The notes below the pieces were generated by a model, which worked only from the letters and a program-made list of their open reading frames with translations, did not search any database and was not told the DNA's origin. Source: CAVPMN01 sp963706425 (GTDB taxonomy: Bacteria; Actinomycetota; Acidimicrobiia; Acidimicrobiales; Acidimicrobilacustridaceae). From it: a stretch of DNA of 44,162 nt. The DNA is taken from NCBI GenBank assembly GCA_963706425.1, contig CAVPMN010000009.1, positions 1 through 44,162 on the forward strand. The letters are read 5' to 3'. Made by a program: the position numbers and the translations under genes. Shown here in pieces: positions 34,401 to 41,289 of the stretch. How positions within the stretch are numbered: the stretch's first letter is position 1; the number at the start of each line of letters is the position of its first letter.

Positions 34401-34406
34401 TTTCAA
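34401..34406 (-). promoter_or_regulatory. Candidate -35 (TTGAAA) of the leuB leader transcript
   Basis: TTGAAA on the minus strand is followed 17 bases later by CACACT, an imperfect -10 box, eight bases before the leader GTG. The -10 is weak, so the assignment is tentative. Confidence 0.35.
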
Positions 34407-34460
34407 CCCGGTTGAGCCGCGACCACCCCTGCGGGACCCGACCGACGAGGAGACAACCGG

Positions 34461-34466
34461 TACGGT
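34461..34466 (+). promoter_or_regulatory. -10 box TACGGT of the lipoprotein gene
   Basis: TACGGT ends seven bases before the ATG at 34474. The nearest AGGAGA is 20 bases away, too far for a normal ribosome binding site, so a leaderless transcript is likely. Confidence 0.45.
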
Positions 34467-34473
34467 TCGCCCG

Positions 34474-35448
34474 ATGGGAGGCGCCCGGCCACACCGATCG
34501 ACACCTGCCCGACGGTGGTGGGCGACGCTCGCCGCCACGGCGTTCGTGGCTGCCATCGCCCTCACCGGTTGCGGCGACAGCGACGACACGACCTCGTCCA
34601 CCACCGTGTCGACGGTGCCCGACGGCATCACGTTGATCGATGCGGGCACGCCGCCCCTGGTCGACTTCGGCTACGCCGCCCCCGACTCGCCCGTCACCAC
34701 CCGCCTCACGATGGTGATGGACCTGACCCTCGAGCAGTCGGTGGGGGGCACGGTCGTGCCGGCGTCGCCCACACCCCAGGTCGCGCTCGATCTGTCGCTC
34801 ACCGCGTCGGCGGGCCAGAACCCCGGCACCATCCGCAGCGAGTTCGTCTACGAGAGCTTCCGCCTAGTCGACGACACCGCCGCCGACCCGGCCATCGCCG
34901 ATCGTCTCGCCACCATGGACGGCACCAGCGGCTCGGTCATCTACAACGCCCAAGGCGAGATCCTGAGCTTCGACCTCGAGGCGCCTGCCGATCTCGACGA
35001 GGGCGTCGCCGACGTCTTCCAGCAGATGGAGCAGTCGATCCGGCAGATGTCGACGCCGTTCCCCGACCAGCCGATCGGCGTCGGAGCATCGTGGACCTCC
35101 GCGTCGCGCCCGGTCGACGGCTTCGGAGCCCCCGAACAGCTCGTGCAGACCTACACCGTGATCGCCGTCGACGACACCCGCATCGAGTTGGCGATCTCGT
35201 TCGGCGGCACGATCACTCCGGGACAGATCGCCGAGCCGACGCTCGAAGGCCGCACCGTCTCGATGGAGGTGGTGTCGGCGACGATCGGTGGGGACGGAAG
35301 GGTGGTCATCGAGCCCGCCAGCCTGCTGCCGGTGGAGGGGCGGTCCACGTCCCGCGCCGAGCAGTCGTTCCTGGTCGACGACGGCTCAGGCGAAGAGGAG
35401 CTCGACCAGAGCCTCACCACCGATCTTTCGGTCTCCCGCCGCCCCTGA
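34474..35448 (+). CDS. Secreted lipoprotein of unknown function
   Basis: The 324-residue protein starts MGGARPHRSTPARRWWATLA and has a hydrophobic signal ending FVAAIALTGC, a lipobox with Cys about residue 30, followed by a Ser/Thr/Asp linker (GDSDDTTSSTTVSTVPDG). The mature part is beta-rich with repeated short strands (TTRLTMVMDLTLEQSVGG, TIRSEFVYESFRLVDD, YTVIAVDDTRIELAISF) and a central Gln/Met-rich helix (DVFQQMEQSIRQMSTPFPDQ). It resembles the fold of DUF6263-like or LppX-type envelope proteins, but I cannot assign it. It is divergent from the leuB leader region. Confidence 0.7.
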   Translation: MGGARPHRSTPARRWWATLAATAFVAAIALTGCGDSDDTTSSTTVSTVPDGITLIDAGTPPLVDFGYAAPDSPVTTRLTMVMDLTLEQSVGGTVVPASPTPQVALDLSLTASAGQNPGTIRSEFVYESFRLVDDTAADPAIADRLATMDGTSGSVIYNAQGEILSFDLEAPADLDEGVADVFQQMEQSIRQMSTPFPDQPIGVGASWTSASRPVDGFGAPEQLVQTYTVIAVDDTRIELAISFGGTITPGQIAEPTLEGRTVSMEVVSATIGGDGRVVIEPASLLPVEGRSTSRAEQSFLVDDGSGEEELDQSLTTDLSVSRRP

Positions 35449-35489
35449 TGACCCCGTTGGGACGGTGCAAACGTCTGCGATCGGGGCAC

Positions 35490-35495
35490 TAGCAT
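35490..35495 (+). promoter_or_regulatory. -10 box TAGCAT of greA
   Basis: TAGCAT ends seven bases before the GTG at 35503 and there is no ribosome binding site, so the mRNA is probably leaderless. Confidence 0.5.
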
Positions 35496-35502
35496 TCGAA
35501 CC

Positions 35503-35970
35503 GTGTCGGACACCCATCACCTCTCCCAGGCCACCTTCGACCGGCTGAAGGCCGAGCACGAGGAGCTGACCACCCACGGGCGCACCGACATCGCCCGCAA
35601 GATCCAGGCCGCCCGAGAGCTGGGTGACCTCTCCGAGAACGGCGACTACCACGCCGCCAAGGAGGAGCAGGGCAAGATGGAGGCCCGCATCCGCCATCTG
35701 GCCGCCGTGCTCGAGTCGGCCGAGATCGTCGAGGCGGGTGAGTCCGACCTGGTGCAAGCAGGCTCGGTGGTGGCCATCTGCTACGAGGGCGACGACGAGC
35801 CCGAGCGCTATCTCATCGGCTCGATCGAGGAGCGACGGGACGACGTCGAGGTGATCTCACCCGGGTCACCATTGGGGCAGGCCCTCATGGGCACGAGTGT
35901 GGGTGACGTTGTCGACTTCGAGGCGCCAGGGGGCATGCTCAAGGTCGAGGTCGTCGACATCGAGCGTTGA
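35503..35970 (+). CDS. greA: Transcription elongation factor GreA
   Basis: GreA enters the RNA polymerase secondary channel and stimulates cleavage of backtracked RNA. The 155-residue protein has the two-helix coiled coil at the N-terminus (residues about 8-75) with the tip motif ELGDLSENGDYHAAKEEQGK, and the C-terminal FKBP-like globular domain including GDDEPERYLIG, VISPGSPLGQALMGTSVGDV and GMLKVEVVDIER. Length and motifs match. The alpha/beta hydrolase gene starts 11 bases after the stop. Confidence 0.95.
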   Translation: MSDTHHLSQATFDRLKAEHEELTTHGRTDIARKIQAARELGDLSENGDYHAAKEEQGKMEARIRHLAAVLESAEIVEAGESDLVQAGSVVAICYEGDDEPERYLIGSIEERRDDVEVISPGSPLGQALMGTSVGDVVDFEAPGGMLKVEVVDIER

Positions 35971-35980
35971 CCACTCCTCG

Positions 35981-36856
35981 ATGAAGGCGTTCCCTCCGCC
36001 TGATCTGCCCGCCGGTCGCGCCATCGACCTGCCTGGTCGCGGCACCACGTTCTACCGAGTGGCCGACGGTCCGCCCGACGCACCCACGGTGCTGCTCCTG
36101 CACGGCTGGACCGCGAACTCGGCGCTCAATTGGTTCGCCGCATACACGCCGCTGCGCCGCACGTTCAACGTGGTCGCGATCGACCACCGCGGGCACGGCC
36201 ACGGCATGTCGACCAACCAGCCGTTCCGGCTCGAGGACTGCGCCGACGATGCCGCTGCCCTGTGCGAGGTGCTCGGCATCGACCAGGTCATCGCCGCCGG
36301 CTATTCGATGGGTGGGCCGATCGCGTCCCTCATGTGGCGACGCCATCGCTCGCTGGTGAGTGGTCTGGTGTTCTGCGCCACCGCACGCAACTTCGTCGGC
36401 GGCGGCGCGGGTGACCGCGCCATGAAGGGCGTCGTCACCGGTCTCACCTTTGCGGCCCGCGCCGCCCCTCCGCGGCTGCACCGACGGGTTGCGGAACGCG
36501 TGCTCGTGTCGCGCTACGACGACTCCGACCTCGGCCAGTGGGCCCGGGGGGAGGCCAAGCGCAACAACCTCCGCATGCTCATCGAGGCGGGCCGGGCCAT
36601 CGGCCGCTTCTCGTCGCGCGAGTGGATCGGCGACGTCGACGTGCCCACTGCGCTCGTGCTCACTCGGCAGGACCTCGTGGTGCCACCGGTGCGTCAGCAG
36701 AAGCTGGCCGACGCCATCCCCGGCACCACGGTCCATCCCGTCGAGGGTGGCCACGACGCGTGCGCCACCATCCCCGACCAGTTCTCGAAGGCGCTGGTCG
36801 ACGCGTGCGCCAGCGTCGTGCTCAGGTCGTCGCCGGTTCGGCTTCCTCCACCCTGA
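35981..36856 (+). CDS. Alpha/beta hydrolase
   Basis: The 291-residue cytoplasmic hydrolase starts MKAFPPPDLPAGRAIDLPGR. It has VLLLHGWTANSALNWF (oxyanion region), FNVVAIDHRGHGHGMS and a nucleophile elbow AAGYSMGGPIASLMWRR with catalytic Ser. An acid lies in VLTRQDLVVPPVRQQ and the catalytic His in VEGGHDACATIPDQF. It fits general lipase/esterase or lactone hydrolase relatives, substrate unknown. It follows greA by 11 bases. Its last 35 bases overlap the convergent Ppx/GppA gene. The stop codon TGA at 36854-36856 falls in the coding region of that neighbour. Confidence 0.85.
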   Translation: MKAFPPPDLPAGRAIDLPGRGTTFYRVADGPPDAPTVLLLHGWTANSALNWFAAYTPLRRTFNVVAIDHRGHGHGMSTNQPFRLEDCADDAAALCEVLGIDQVIAAGYSMGGPIASLMWRRHRSLVSGLVFCATARNFVGGGAGDRAMKGVVTGLTFAARAAPPRLHRRVAERVLVSRYDDSDLGQWARGEAKRNNLRMLIEAGRAIGRFSSREWIGDVDVPTALVLTRQDLVVPPVRQQKLADAIPGTTVHPVEGGHDACATIPDQFSKALVDACASVVLRSSPVRLPPP

Positions 36857-38381
36857 TCGGGCGGTCGAAGACCTCTTCGAGCAGGCCCTTGCGCTCGAGC
36901 GCGGTGAACAACTCGAGCGACACGTCGGCCCCGGGGCGGCCTCGAACGACGAAGAGCACCGCCTTCCCGTCGGGCTTCACCTCGACCGACTCGACCAGAC
37001 CGGCATGGGTTCGATCGAGGGCGATGGCGACGCGGGCCACCCCCGCCAGCGCGCGCACCAACTCCTGATCGCGAGAGCGCAGCGCATCGAACTCGGGGTG
37101 CTTGGCCTTCGGCGCACTCTTGCGGTGATAACGCGCCACCAACGCAATGAGCTCGATCTCGTGGTCGGTGAACCCCGACAGGTGGTCGGAGTTCCGGATC
37201 ACGTAGTAGCTGTGCTTGTGGTGGCCGCTGTGCGACACGAACAGGCCGACGTTGGCCAAGAGCACCCCGGCCTCGAGGATCTCACGGGCCGAGTCGTCGA
37301 GACCGTGCCACTGCTTGGTCTGGTCGAAGATCTGCAGAGCGAGCTCGGCCACCCGGCGGGAGTGCGCGGCGTCGTCGTCCATCAGCTCGACCAGGTGCAG
37401 CACGCTGCGTCGGCGAAGGTCCTGCAGGTGGTGCAACGTGGCGCCCCGCTCCCGGGCGAGCGCGTCGAGCAACACTCCCTCGCGCAACGCGTAGTCGGAG
37501 ACCACGAGGGCGTCGATGGCGAGCTCGGCCATCGCCTGCTCGAGGATGAGCGCGCCGGCGAGCAGGATGTCGGCTCTGGTGGGGTCGACCCCCGGAAGGC
37601 GACGTCGTTCGTCGAGCGAGTCAGCGCCCACGAGAGCCTTGACGACCTGCTTCACGTCCCGACGGGTCAGCTCGAACCCGTTGAACGTGCGCGGTGGCGA
37701 CCCATCAATGCGCATGGCATGAGCCATCGACGCCACCGCCTCGATGGTGCCCGAGCTGCCGACTGCCACCTCGAAACCGAACCGTCTGACCTCGCGGGCC
37801 ATGGGCACCAGTCCCGCCCTGATGTAGCGACGGCAGGCGTCGACCGCGCTCGGGTGCAGACGGTCGGTGCGGAAGAAACGCCGGGTCAACCTGATGGCCC
37901 CGATCTTCAAGCTCCCGGCGGTGACGGTGTCACCTCGCTCGCCGACGAGGATCTCGGTGCTACCCCCGCCGATGTCGATCAGCACCAGGCGACGGTCGAA
38001 GACCGGCAACGACTGGAGCACTCCGAGATGGATGAGGCGGGCCTCCTCCACCCCGGAGATGATCTCGACGTCGACACCTGCCTCGTCGCGTGCTCGATCG
38101 ATGAACAGCTGGGCGTTCTCGGCCTCACGTACTGCACTCGTGGCCACCGCATAGACCTTGGCGTCGGAGATGTCGGCGATTCGACGGAACCGCTGCAGCG
38201 TGTCGATGCCGCGCTCGATGGCGTCGGCGGTGAGCTCTTTCATGTCGCCCGACCCGGAGCCCAGCCGCACCATCTCCTTCTCGCGCGCGATCACCTCGAA
38301 CTGCGAACCCTCGCCGAAGCGCGCCACGACGAGGTGGATCGAGTTGGTGCCGATGTCGATCGCGGCCAGGTTCTGGGTCAC
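36822..38381 (-). CDS. Ppx/GppA-type exopolyphosphatase with C-terminal HD domain
   Basis: The 519-residue protein has the ASKHA phosphatase fold. The N-terminal LAAIDIGTNSIHLVVARFGE and LVLIDIGGGSTEILVGE are the two nucleotide/polyphosphate loops, with YAVATSAVREAEN and EIISGVEEARLIHLG between them. The C-terminal half (about residues 320-500) is HD-like, with SRRVAELALQIFDQTKQW, EAGVLLANVGLFVSHSGHHK and VARYHRKSAP. It would hydrolyse polyphosphate or pppGpp, and the sequence does not separate the two. A TAGGCT box (38390-38395) precedes two adjacent GTG codons (38384, 38381), and either may be the start. It overlaps the hydrolase gene by 35 bases. Confidence 0.9.
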   Translation of the reverse strand: MTQNLAAIDIGTNSIHLVVARFGEGSQFEVIAREKEMVRLGSGSGDMKELTADAIERGIDTLQRFRRIADISDAKVYAVATSAVREAENAQLFIDRARDEAGVDVEIISGVEEARLIHLGVLQSLPVFDRRLVLIDIGGGSTEILVGERGDTVTAGSLKIGAIRLTRRFFRTDRLHPSAVDACRRYIRAGLVPMAREVRRFGFEVAVGSSGTIEAVASMAHAMRIDGSPPRTFNGFELTRRDVKQVVKALVGADSLDERRRLPGVDPTRADILLAGALILEQAMAELAIDALVVSDYALREGVLLDALARERGATLHHLQDLRRRSVLHLVELMDDDAAHSRRVAELALQIFDQTKQWHGLDDSAREILEAGVLLANVGLFVSHSGHHKHSYYVIRNSDHLSGFTDHEIELIALVARYHRKSAPKAKHPEFDALRSRDQELVRALAGVARVAIALDRTHAGLVESVEVKPDGKAVLFVVRGRPGADVSLELFTALERKGLLEEVFDRPIRVEEAEPATT

Positions 38382-38389
38382 CACGCGCG

Positions 38390-38395
38390 AGCCTA
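38390..38395 (-). promoter_or_regulatory. -10 box TAGGCT of the Ppx/GppA gene
   Basis: TAGGCT on the minus strand ends five bases before GTG 38384 and eight before GTG 38381, as in other leaderless genes here. Confidence 0.4.
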
Positions 38396-38433
38396 CGACG
38401 GCTGGCACCCAGGCCTCGTCCGCTTGGGGGCCC

Positions 38434-39096
38434 TCAGTGGGTGAGGCCGGCGGCGCGTTCGATGTCCCGAGCCGCCGCTTGCACCGCCTCGGCGTATCTG
38501 CGGCCCGGTCGCCGGGTGGTGCGCTCAACCGGGCCCGAGACGCTGACGGCCGCCACGACCCGACCGTCGACATCGAGCACCGGCGCGCTCACCGAGGCGA
38601 CACCCGCCTCGCGCTCCCCCACGCTCTCGACCCACGGGCGCACCGCCGCCCCGACCGGCGCACGCAACAGCTTGCCGGCCGATCCGACATCGAGGGGCAG
38701 CGCTGCGCCCATCGGCACGATGGTGCGCAACCCGTGAGGTGACTCGAGGGCGGCGATGCACACGCGCCGGTCGCCCTCGCGCACATAGAGCTGCACGCTC
38801 TCACCCGTCGTGTTGCGCAGTTCCTCCAGCGTGGCCTCGGCGGCGCGGGCCAGCGGGATCGCCTCGGCCGCTTCGCGGCCGAGCGCCACCAGCCTCACCC
38901 CTAGAGCGAAGCGCCCCTCGCCATCGCGCCTCACCAGCCCGTGCGATTCGAGCGCCACGGCGAGACGATGGGTCGTGGCCCTCGACAGCCCGGTGCCCTC
39001 GACGAGCTCGGCCAGGCTGCGAGGCCCTCCCTCGAGTTCGCCCAACACCCGTACCGCCTTGTCGAGCACGCCGACGCCGCTTACACTCTGTTCCAC
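38434..39096 (-). CDS. IclR-family transcriptional regulator (LtbR/NdgR type)
   Basis: The 220-residue protein has an N-terminal winged helix (SLAELVEGTGLSRATTHRLA) and a C-terminal IclR effector domain (EELRNTTGESVQLYVREGDR, ALPLDVGSAGKLLRAPVG, SVSAPVLDVDGRVVAAVSVS). In Corynebacterium and Streptomyces, IclR regulators of this kind (LtbR, NdgR) are encoded divergently from leuCD and control leucine genes. The divergent leuC here has a clear operator-like palindrome in between, so the same role is likely. The GTG start has TAGTCT six bases upstream and no ribosome binding site, so it is probably leaderless and autoregulated. Confidence 0.9.
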   Translation of the reverse strand: MEQSVSGVGVLDKAVRVLGELEGGPRSLAELVEGTGLSRATTHRLAVALESHGLVRRDGEGRFALGVRLVALGREAAEAIPLARAAEATLEELRNTTGESVQLYVREGDRRVCIAALESPHGLRTIVPMGAALPLDVGSAGKLLRAPVGAAVRPWVESVGEREAGVASVSAPVLDVDGRVVAAVSVSGPVERTTRRPGRRYAEAVQAAARDIERAAGLTH

Positions 39097-39101
39097 GTGG
39101 C

Positions 39102-39140
39102 GAGACTAGCGTCTCACTATATGAGACACAAGGATGAGAC
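39102..39140. promoter_or_regulatory. Operator and promoter region between the IclR regulator and leuC
   Basis: A perfect palindrome GTCTCA-CTATA-TGAGAC spans 39111-39127 and covers a TATATG -10-like box for leuC (39118-39123). A second GAGAC at 39102-39106 pairs with GTCTC at 39111-39115 and overlaps the regulator's own -10 TAGTCT (39103-39108, minus strand). A third GAGAC follows at 39136-39140. The symmetric arrangement suits an IclR dimer controlling both directions. Confidence 0.75.
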
Positions 39141-39142
39141 AC

Positions 39143-40567
39143 ATGGCCCAACCGCAGACGCTCAGTGAACCCAAGACCCTCAGCGAAAAGGTCTGGGACC
39201 AGCACCTGGTCCGCCGGGCGGACGGCGAGCCCGACCTGCTCTACATCGACCTGCACCTCGTCCACGAGGTGACCTCACCCCAGGCGTTCGACGGGTTGCG
39301 GCTCGCCGGTCGCACGGTGCGCCGGCCCGATCTCACGGTCGCCACCGAGGACCACAACGTGCCCACCGCCGACATCGACCAGCCCATCGCCGATCCGATC
39401 TCGCGCAAGCAGGTCGACGTGCTGCGGGCCAACACGGCCGAGTTCGGCATCACCGAGTATCCGATGGGCCACCCCGGCCAGGGCATCGTGCACGTGATCG
39501 GCCCCGAGCAGGGGCGCACGCAGCCGGGCATGACCATCGTGTGCGGCGACAGCCACACGTCGACCCACGGTGCGTTCGGCGCACTCGCCTTCGGCATCGG
39601 CACGAGCGAGGTCGAGCACGTCCTCGCCACCCAGACACTGCTCCAGACCAAACCCGGCACCATGTCGGTCAGCGTCGACGGCGATCTGCCCGCCGGCGTG
39701 ACGGCCAAGGACATCATCCTCGCCATCATCGGGCGCATCGGCACCGGTGGCGGCATCGGGTCGATCATCGAATACCGGGGCTCTGCCATCCGCGGCCTCT
39801 CGATGGAAGGCCGCATGACCGTGTGCAACATGTCGATCGAGGCGGGGGCCAAGGCCGGGCTGATCGCTCCCGACGACACCACCTACGCCTACCTCGAGGG
39901 GCGTGAGTTCGCACCCAAGGGCAAGCAGTGGGAGGCCGCCCTCGACCACTGGCGCACGCTGCCCACCGACGAGGCCGCCACCTTCGACAAGTCGGTGTCG
40001 ATCGATGCCTCGTCGCTCGTGCCGTTCGTGTCGTGGGGCACGAATCCGGCCCAGGTCATCGAGATCACCGGTGCCGTTCCCGACCCCGACAGCTTCACCG
40101 AGAGCAGCCAGCGCGAGTCCGCCGCCCGAGCACTCGACTACATGGGCCTCGTCGCCGGCACCCCGATGCGCGAGGTGCCGGTCGACACCGTCTTCATCGG
40201 GTCGTGCACCAACAGCCGCATAGAAGACCTGCGGGCCGCAGCTGCGGTCGTCGAGGGCCACCAGGTGAAGAGCGGGATGCGGGCGATGGTGGTGCCGGGC
40301 TCGTTCGCAGTGAAGAACCAGGCCGAGGCCGAAGGCCTCCACGAGGTCTTCCGGGCCGCCGGCTTCGACTGGCGTGAGCCGGGCTGCTCCATGTGCCTGG
40401 CCATGAACCCCGACAAGCTGGCGCCCGGCGAACGGGCCGCCTCCACCAGCAATCGCAACTTCGAGGGCCGTCAGGGACGGGGCGGACGCACCCATCTGGT
40501 GTCCCCCGCCGTGGCCGCGGCCACGGCCGTGCGCGGCACGTTCGCCACCCCCGACGACCTGGCCTGA
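39143..40567 (+). CDS. leuC: 3-isopropylmalate dehydratase large subunit
   Basis: LeuC with LeuD isomerises 2- to 3-isopropylmalate, and citramalate to methylmalate-type intermediates when CimA is present. The 474-residue aconitase-family subunit has the [4Fe-4S] cysteines in IGSCTNSR (Cys355) and PGCSMCLAMN (Cys415, Cys418). VCGDSHTSTHGAFGALAFGI and HLVHEVTSPQAFDGL also match. The ATG at 39143 is chosen because AAGGA lies eight bases before it; an ATG at 39134 lies inside that site. It is divergent from the IclR regulator gene and is followed by leuD after 51 bases. Confidence 0.96.
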   Translation: MAQPQTLSEPKTLSEKVWDQHLVRRADGEPDLLYIDLHLVHEVTSPQAFDGLRLAGRTVRRPDLTVATEDHNVPTADIDQPIADPISRKQVDVLRANTAEFGITEYPMGHPGQGIVHVIGPEQGRTQPGMTIVCGDSHTSTHGAFGALAFGIGTSEVEHVLATQTLLQTKPGTMSVSVDGDLPAGVTAKDIILAIIGRIGTGGGIGSIIEYRGSAIRGLSMEGRMTVCNMSIEAGAKAGLIAPDDTTYAYLEGREFAPKGKQWEAALDHWRTLPTDEAATFDKSVSIDASSLVPFVSWGTNPAQVIEITGAVPDPDSFTESSQRESAARALDYMGLVAGTPMREVPVDTVFIGSCTNSRIEDLRAAAAVVEGHQVKSGMRAMVVPGSFAVKNQAEAEGLHEVFRAAGFDWREPGCSMCLAMNPDKLAPGERAASTSNRNFEGRQGRGGRTHLVSPAVAAATAVRGTFATPDDLA

Positions 40568-40618
40568 ACCGAACACCCACTCGATCGCCCGAACACACTC
40601 GCCCCAAGGAGCACACCC

Positions 40619-41209
40619 ATGGATCCCGTCATCGTGGTCAGCGGCACGGCCGTCCCCCTCGATCGCTCCGACGTCGACACCGACCAGATCATCCCGAGCG
40701 ACTGGTTGAAGCGCGTCGAGCGCACCGGGTTCGGCGCAGGCCTGTTCTCGGAATGGCGCGACGATCGCGACTTCGTCCTCAACCACCCGCACCACGCGGG
40801 CGCCAACATCTTGGTGGCCGGTGAGAACTTCGGCACCGGCTCGTCGCGCGAGCACGCGGTGTGGGCCATCCTCGACTACGGCTTCCAGGCCGTGATCTCG
40901 CCCAGGTTCGCCGACATCTTCCGCAACAACTGCACGAAGAACGGTCTGGTGCCCGTGCAGGTGACCGCCGACGAGGCGGCTCGGTTGATGGCCGCCGTGC
41001 AGGAGAACCCGGCGCTCGAGATCACCATCGACGTGGCGGCACGCACCGTCGCCGCTCCGGAGATCGGCCTCGAGACCACGTTCCCGCTCGACGACGCCAC
41101 CCGCCAGCGGTTCCTCGAGGGCCTCGACGACATCGGCATCACCCTGCAGCACGTCGACGACATCGACACCTTCGAAGGGGCCCGGCCCGCCTGGATGCCC
41201 ACCGCCTGA
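40619..41209 (+). CDS. leuD: 3-isopropylmalate dehydratase small subunit
   Basis: LeuD is the swivelling small subunit that completes the isopropylmalate isomerase active site. The 196-residue protein has DVDTDQIIPSDWLKRVERTG, ILVAGENFGTGSSREHAVWA and FADIFRNNCTKNGLVPVQV, all typical. AAGGAG lies seven bases before the ATG. It is the second gene of the leuCD operon, and a 57-bp palindromic element starts 23 bases beyond the stop. Confidence 0.96.
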   Translation: MDPVIVVSGTAVPLDRSDVDTDQIIPSDWLKRVERTGFGAGLFSEWRDDRDFVLNHPHHAGANILVAGENFGTGSSREHAVWAILDYGFQAVISPRFADIFRNNCTKNGLVPVQVTADEAARLMAAVQENPALEITIDVAARTVAAPEIGLETTFPLDDATRQRFLEGLDDIGITLQHVDDIDTFEGARPAWMPTA

Positions 41210-41232
41210 AGCGCCCCACCGCCACCGCAAAG

Positions 41233-41289
41233 CCCCGAAATCGGTGCGTGAAACAACCGCATGGGTTGTTTCACGCACCGATTTCGGGG
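41233..41289. repeat. Long palindrome, copy B (family 2)
   Basis: Perfect 26-base arms (41233-41258 and 41264-41289) flank a five-base loop. The outer 21 bases of each arm repeat copy A (12850-12904), and the last few bases near the loop extend the match. It lies between the convergent leuD and GGDEF genes. The minus-strand reading CCC GAA ATC GGT GCG TGA supplies the final codons (P-E-I-G-A-stop) of the GGDEF gene. Confidence 0.92.
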
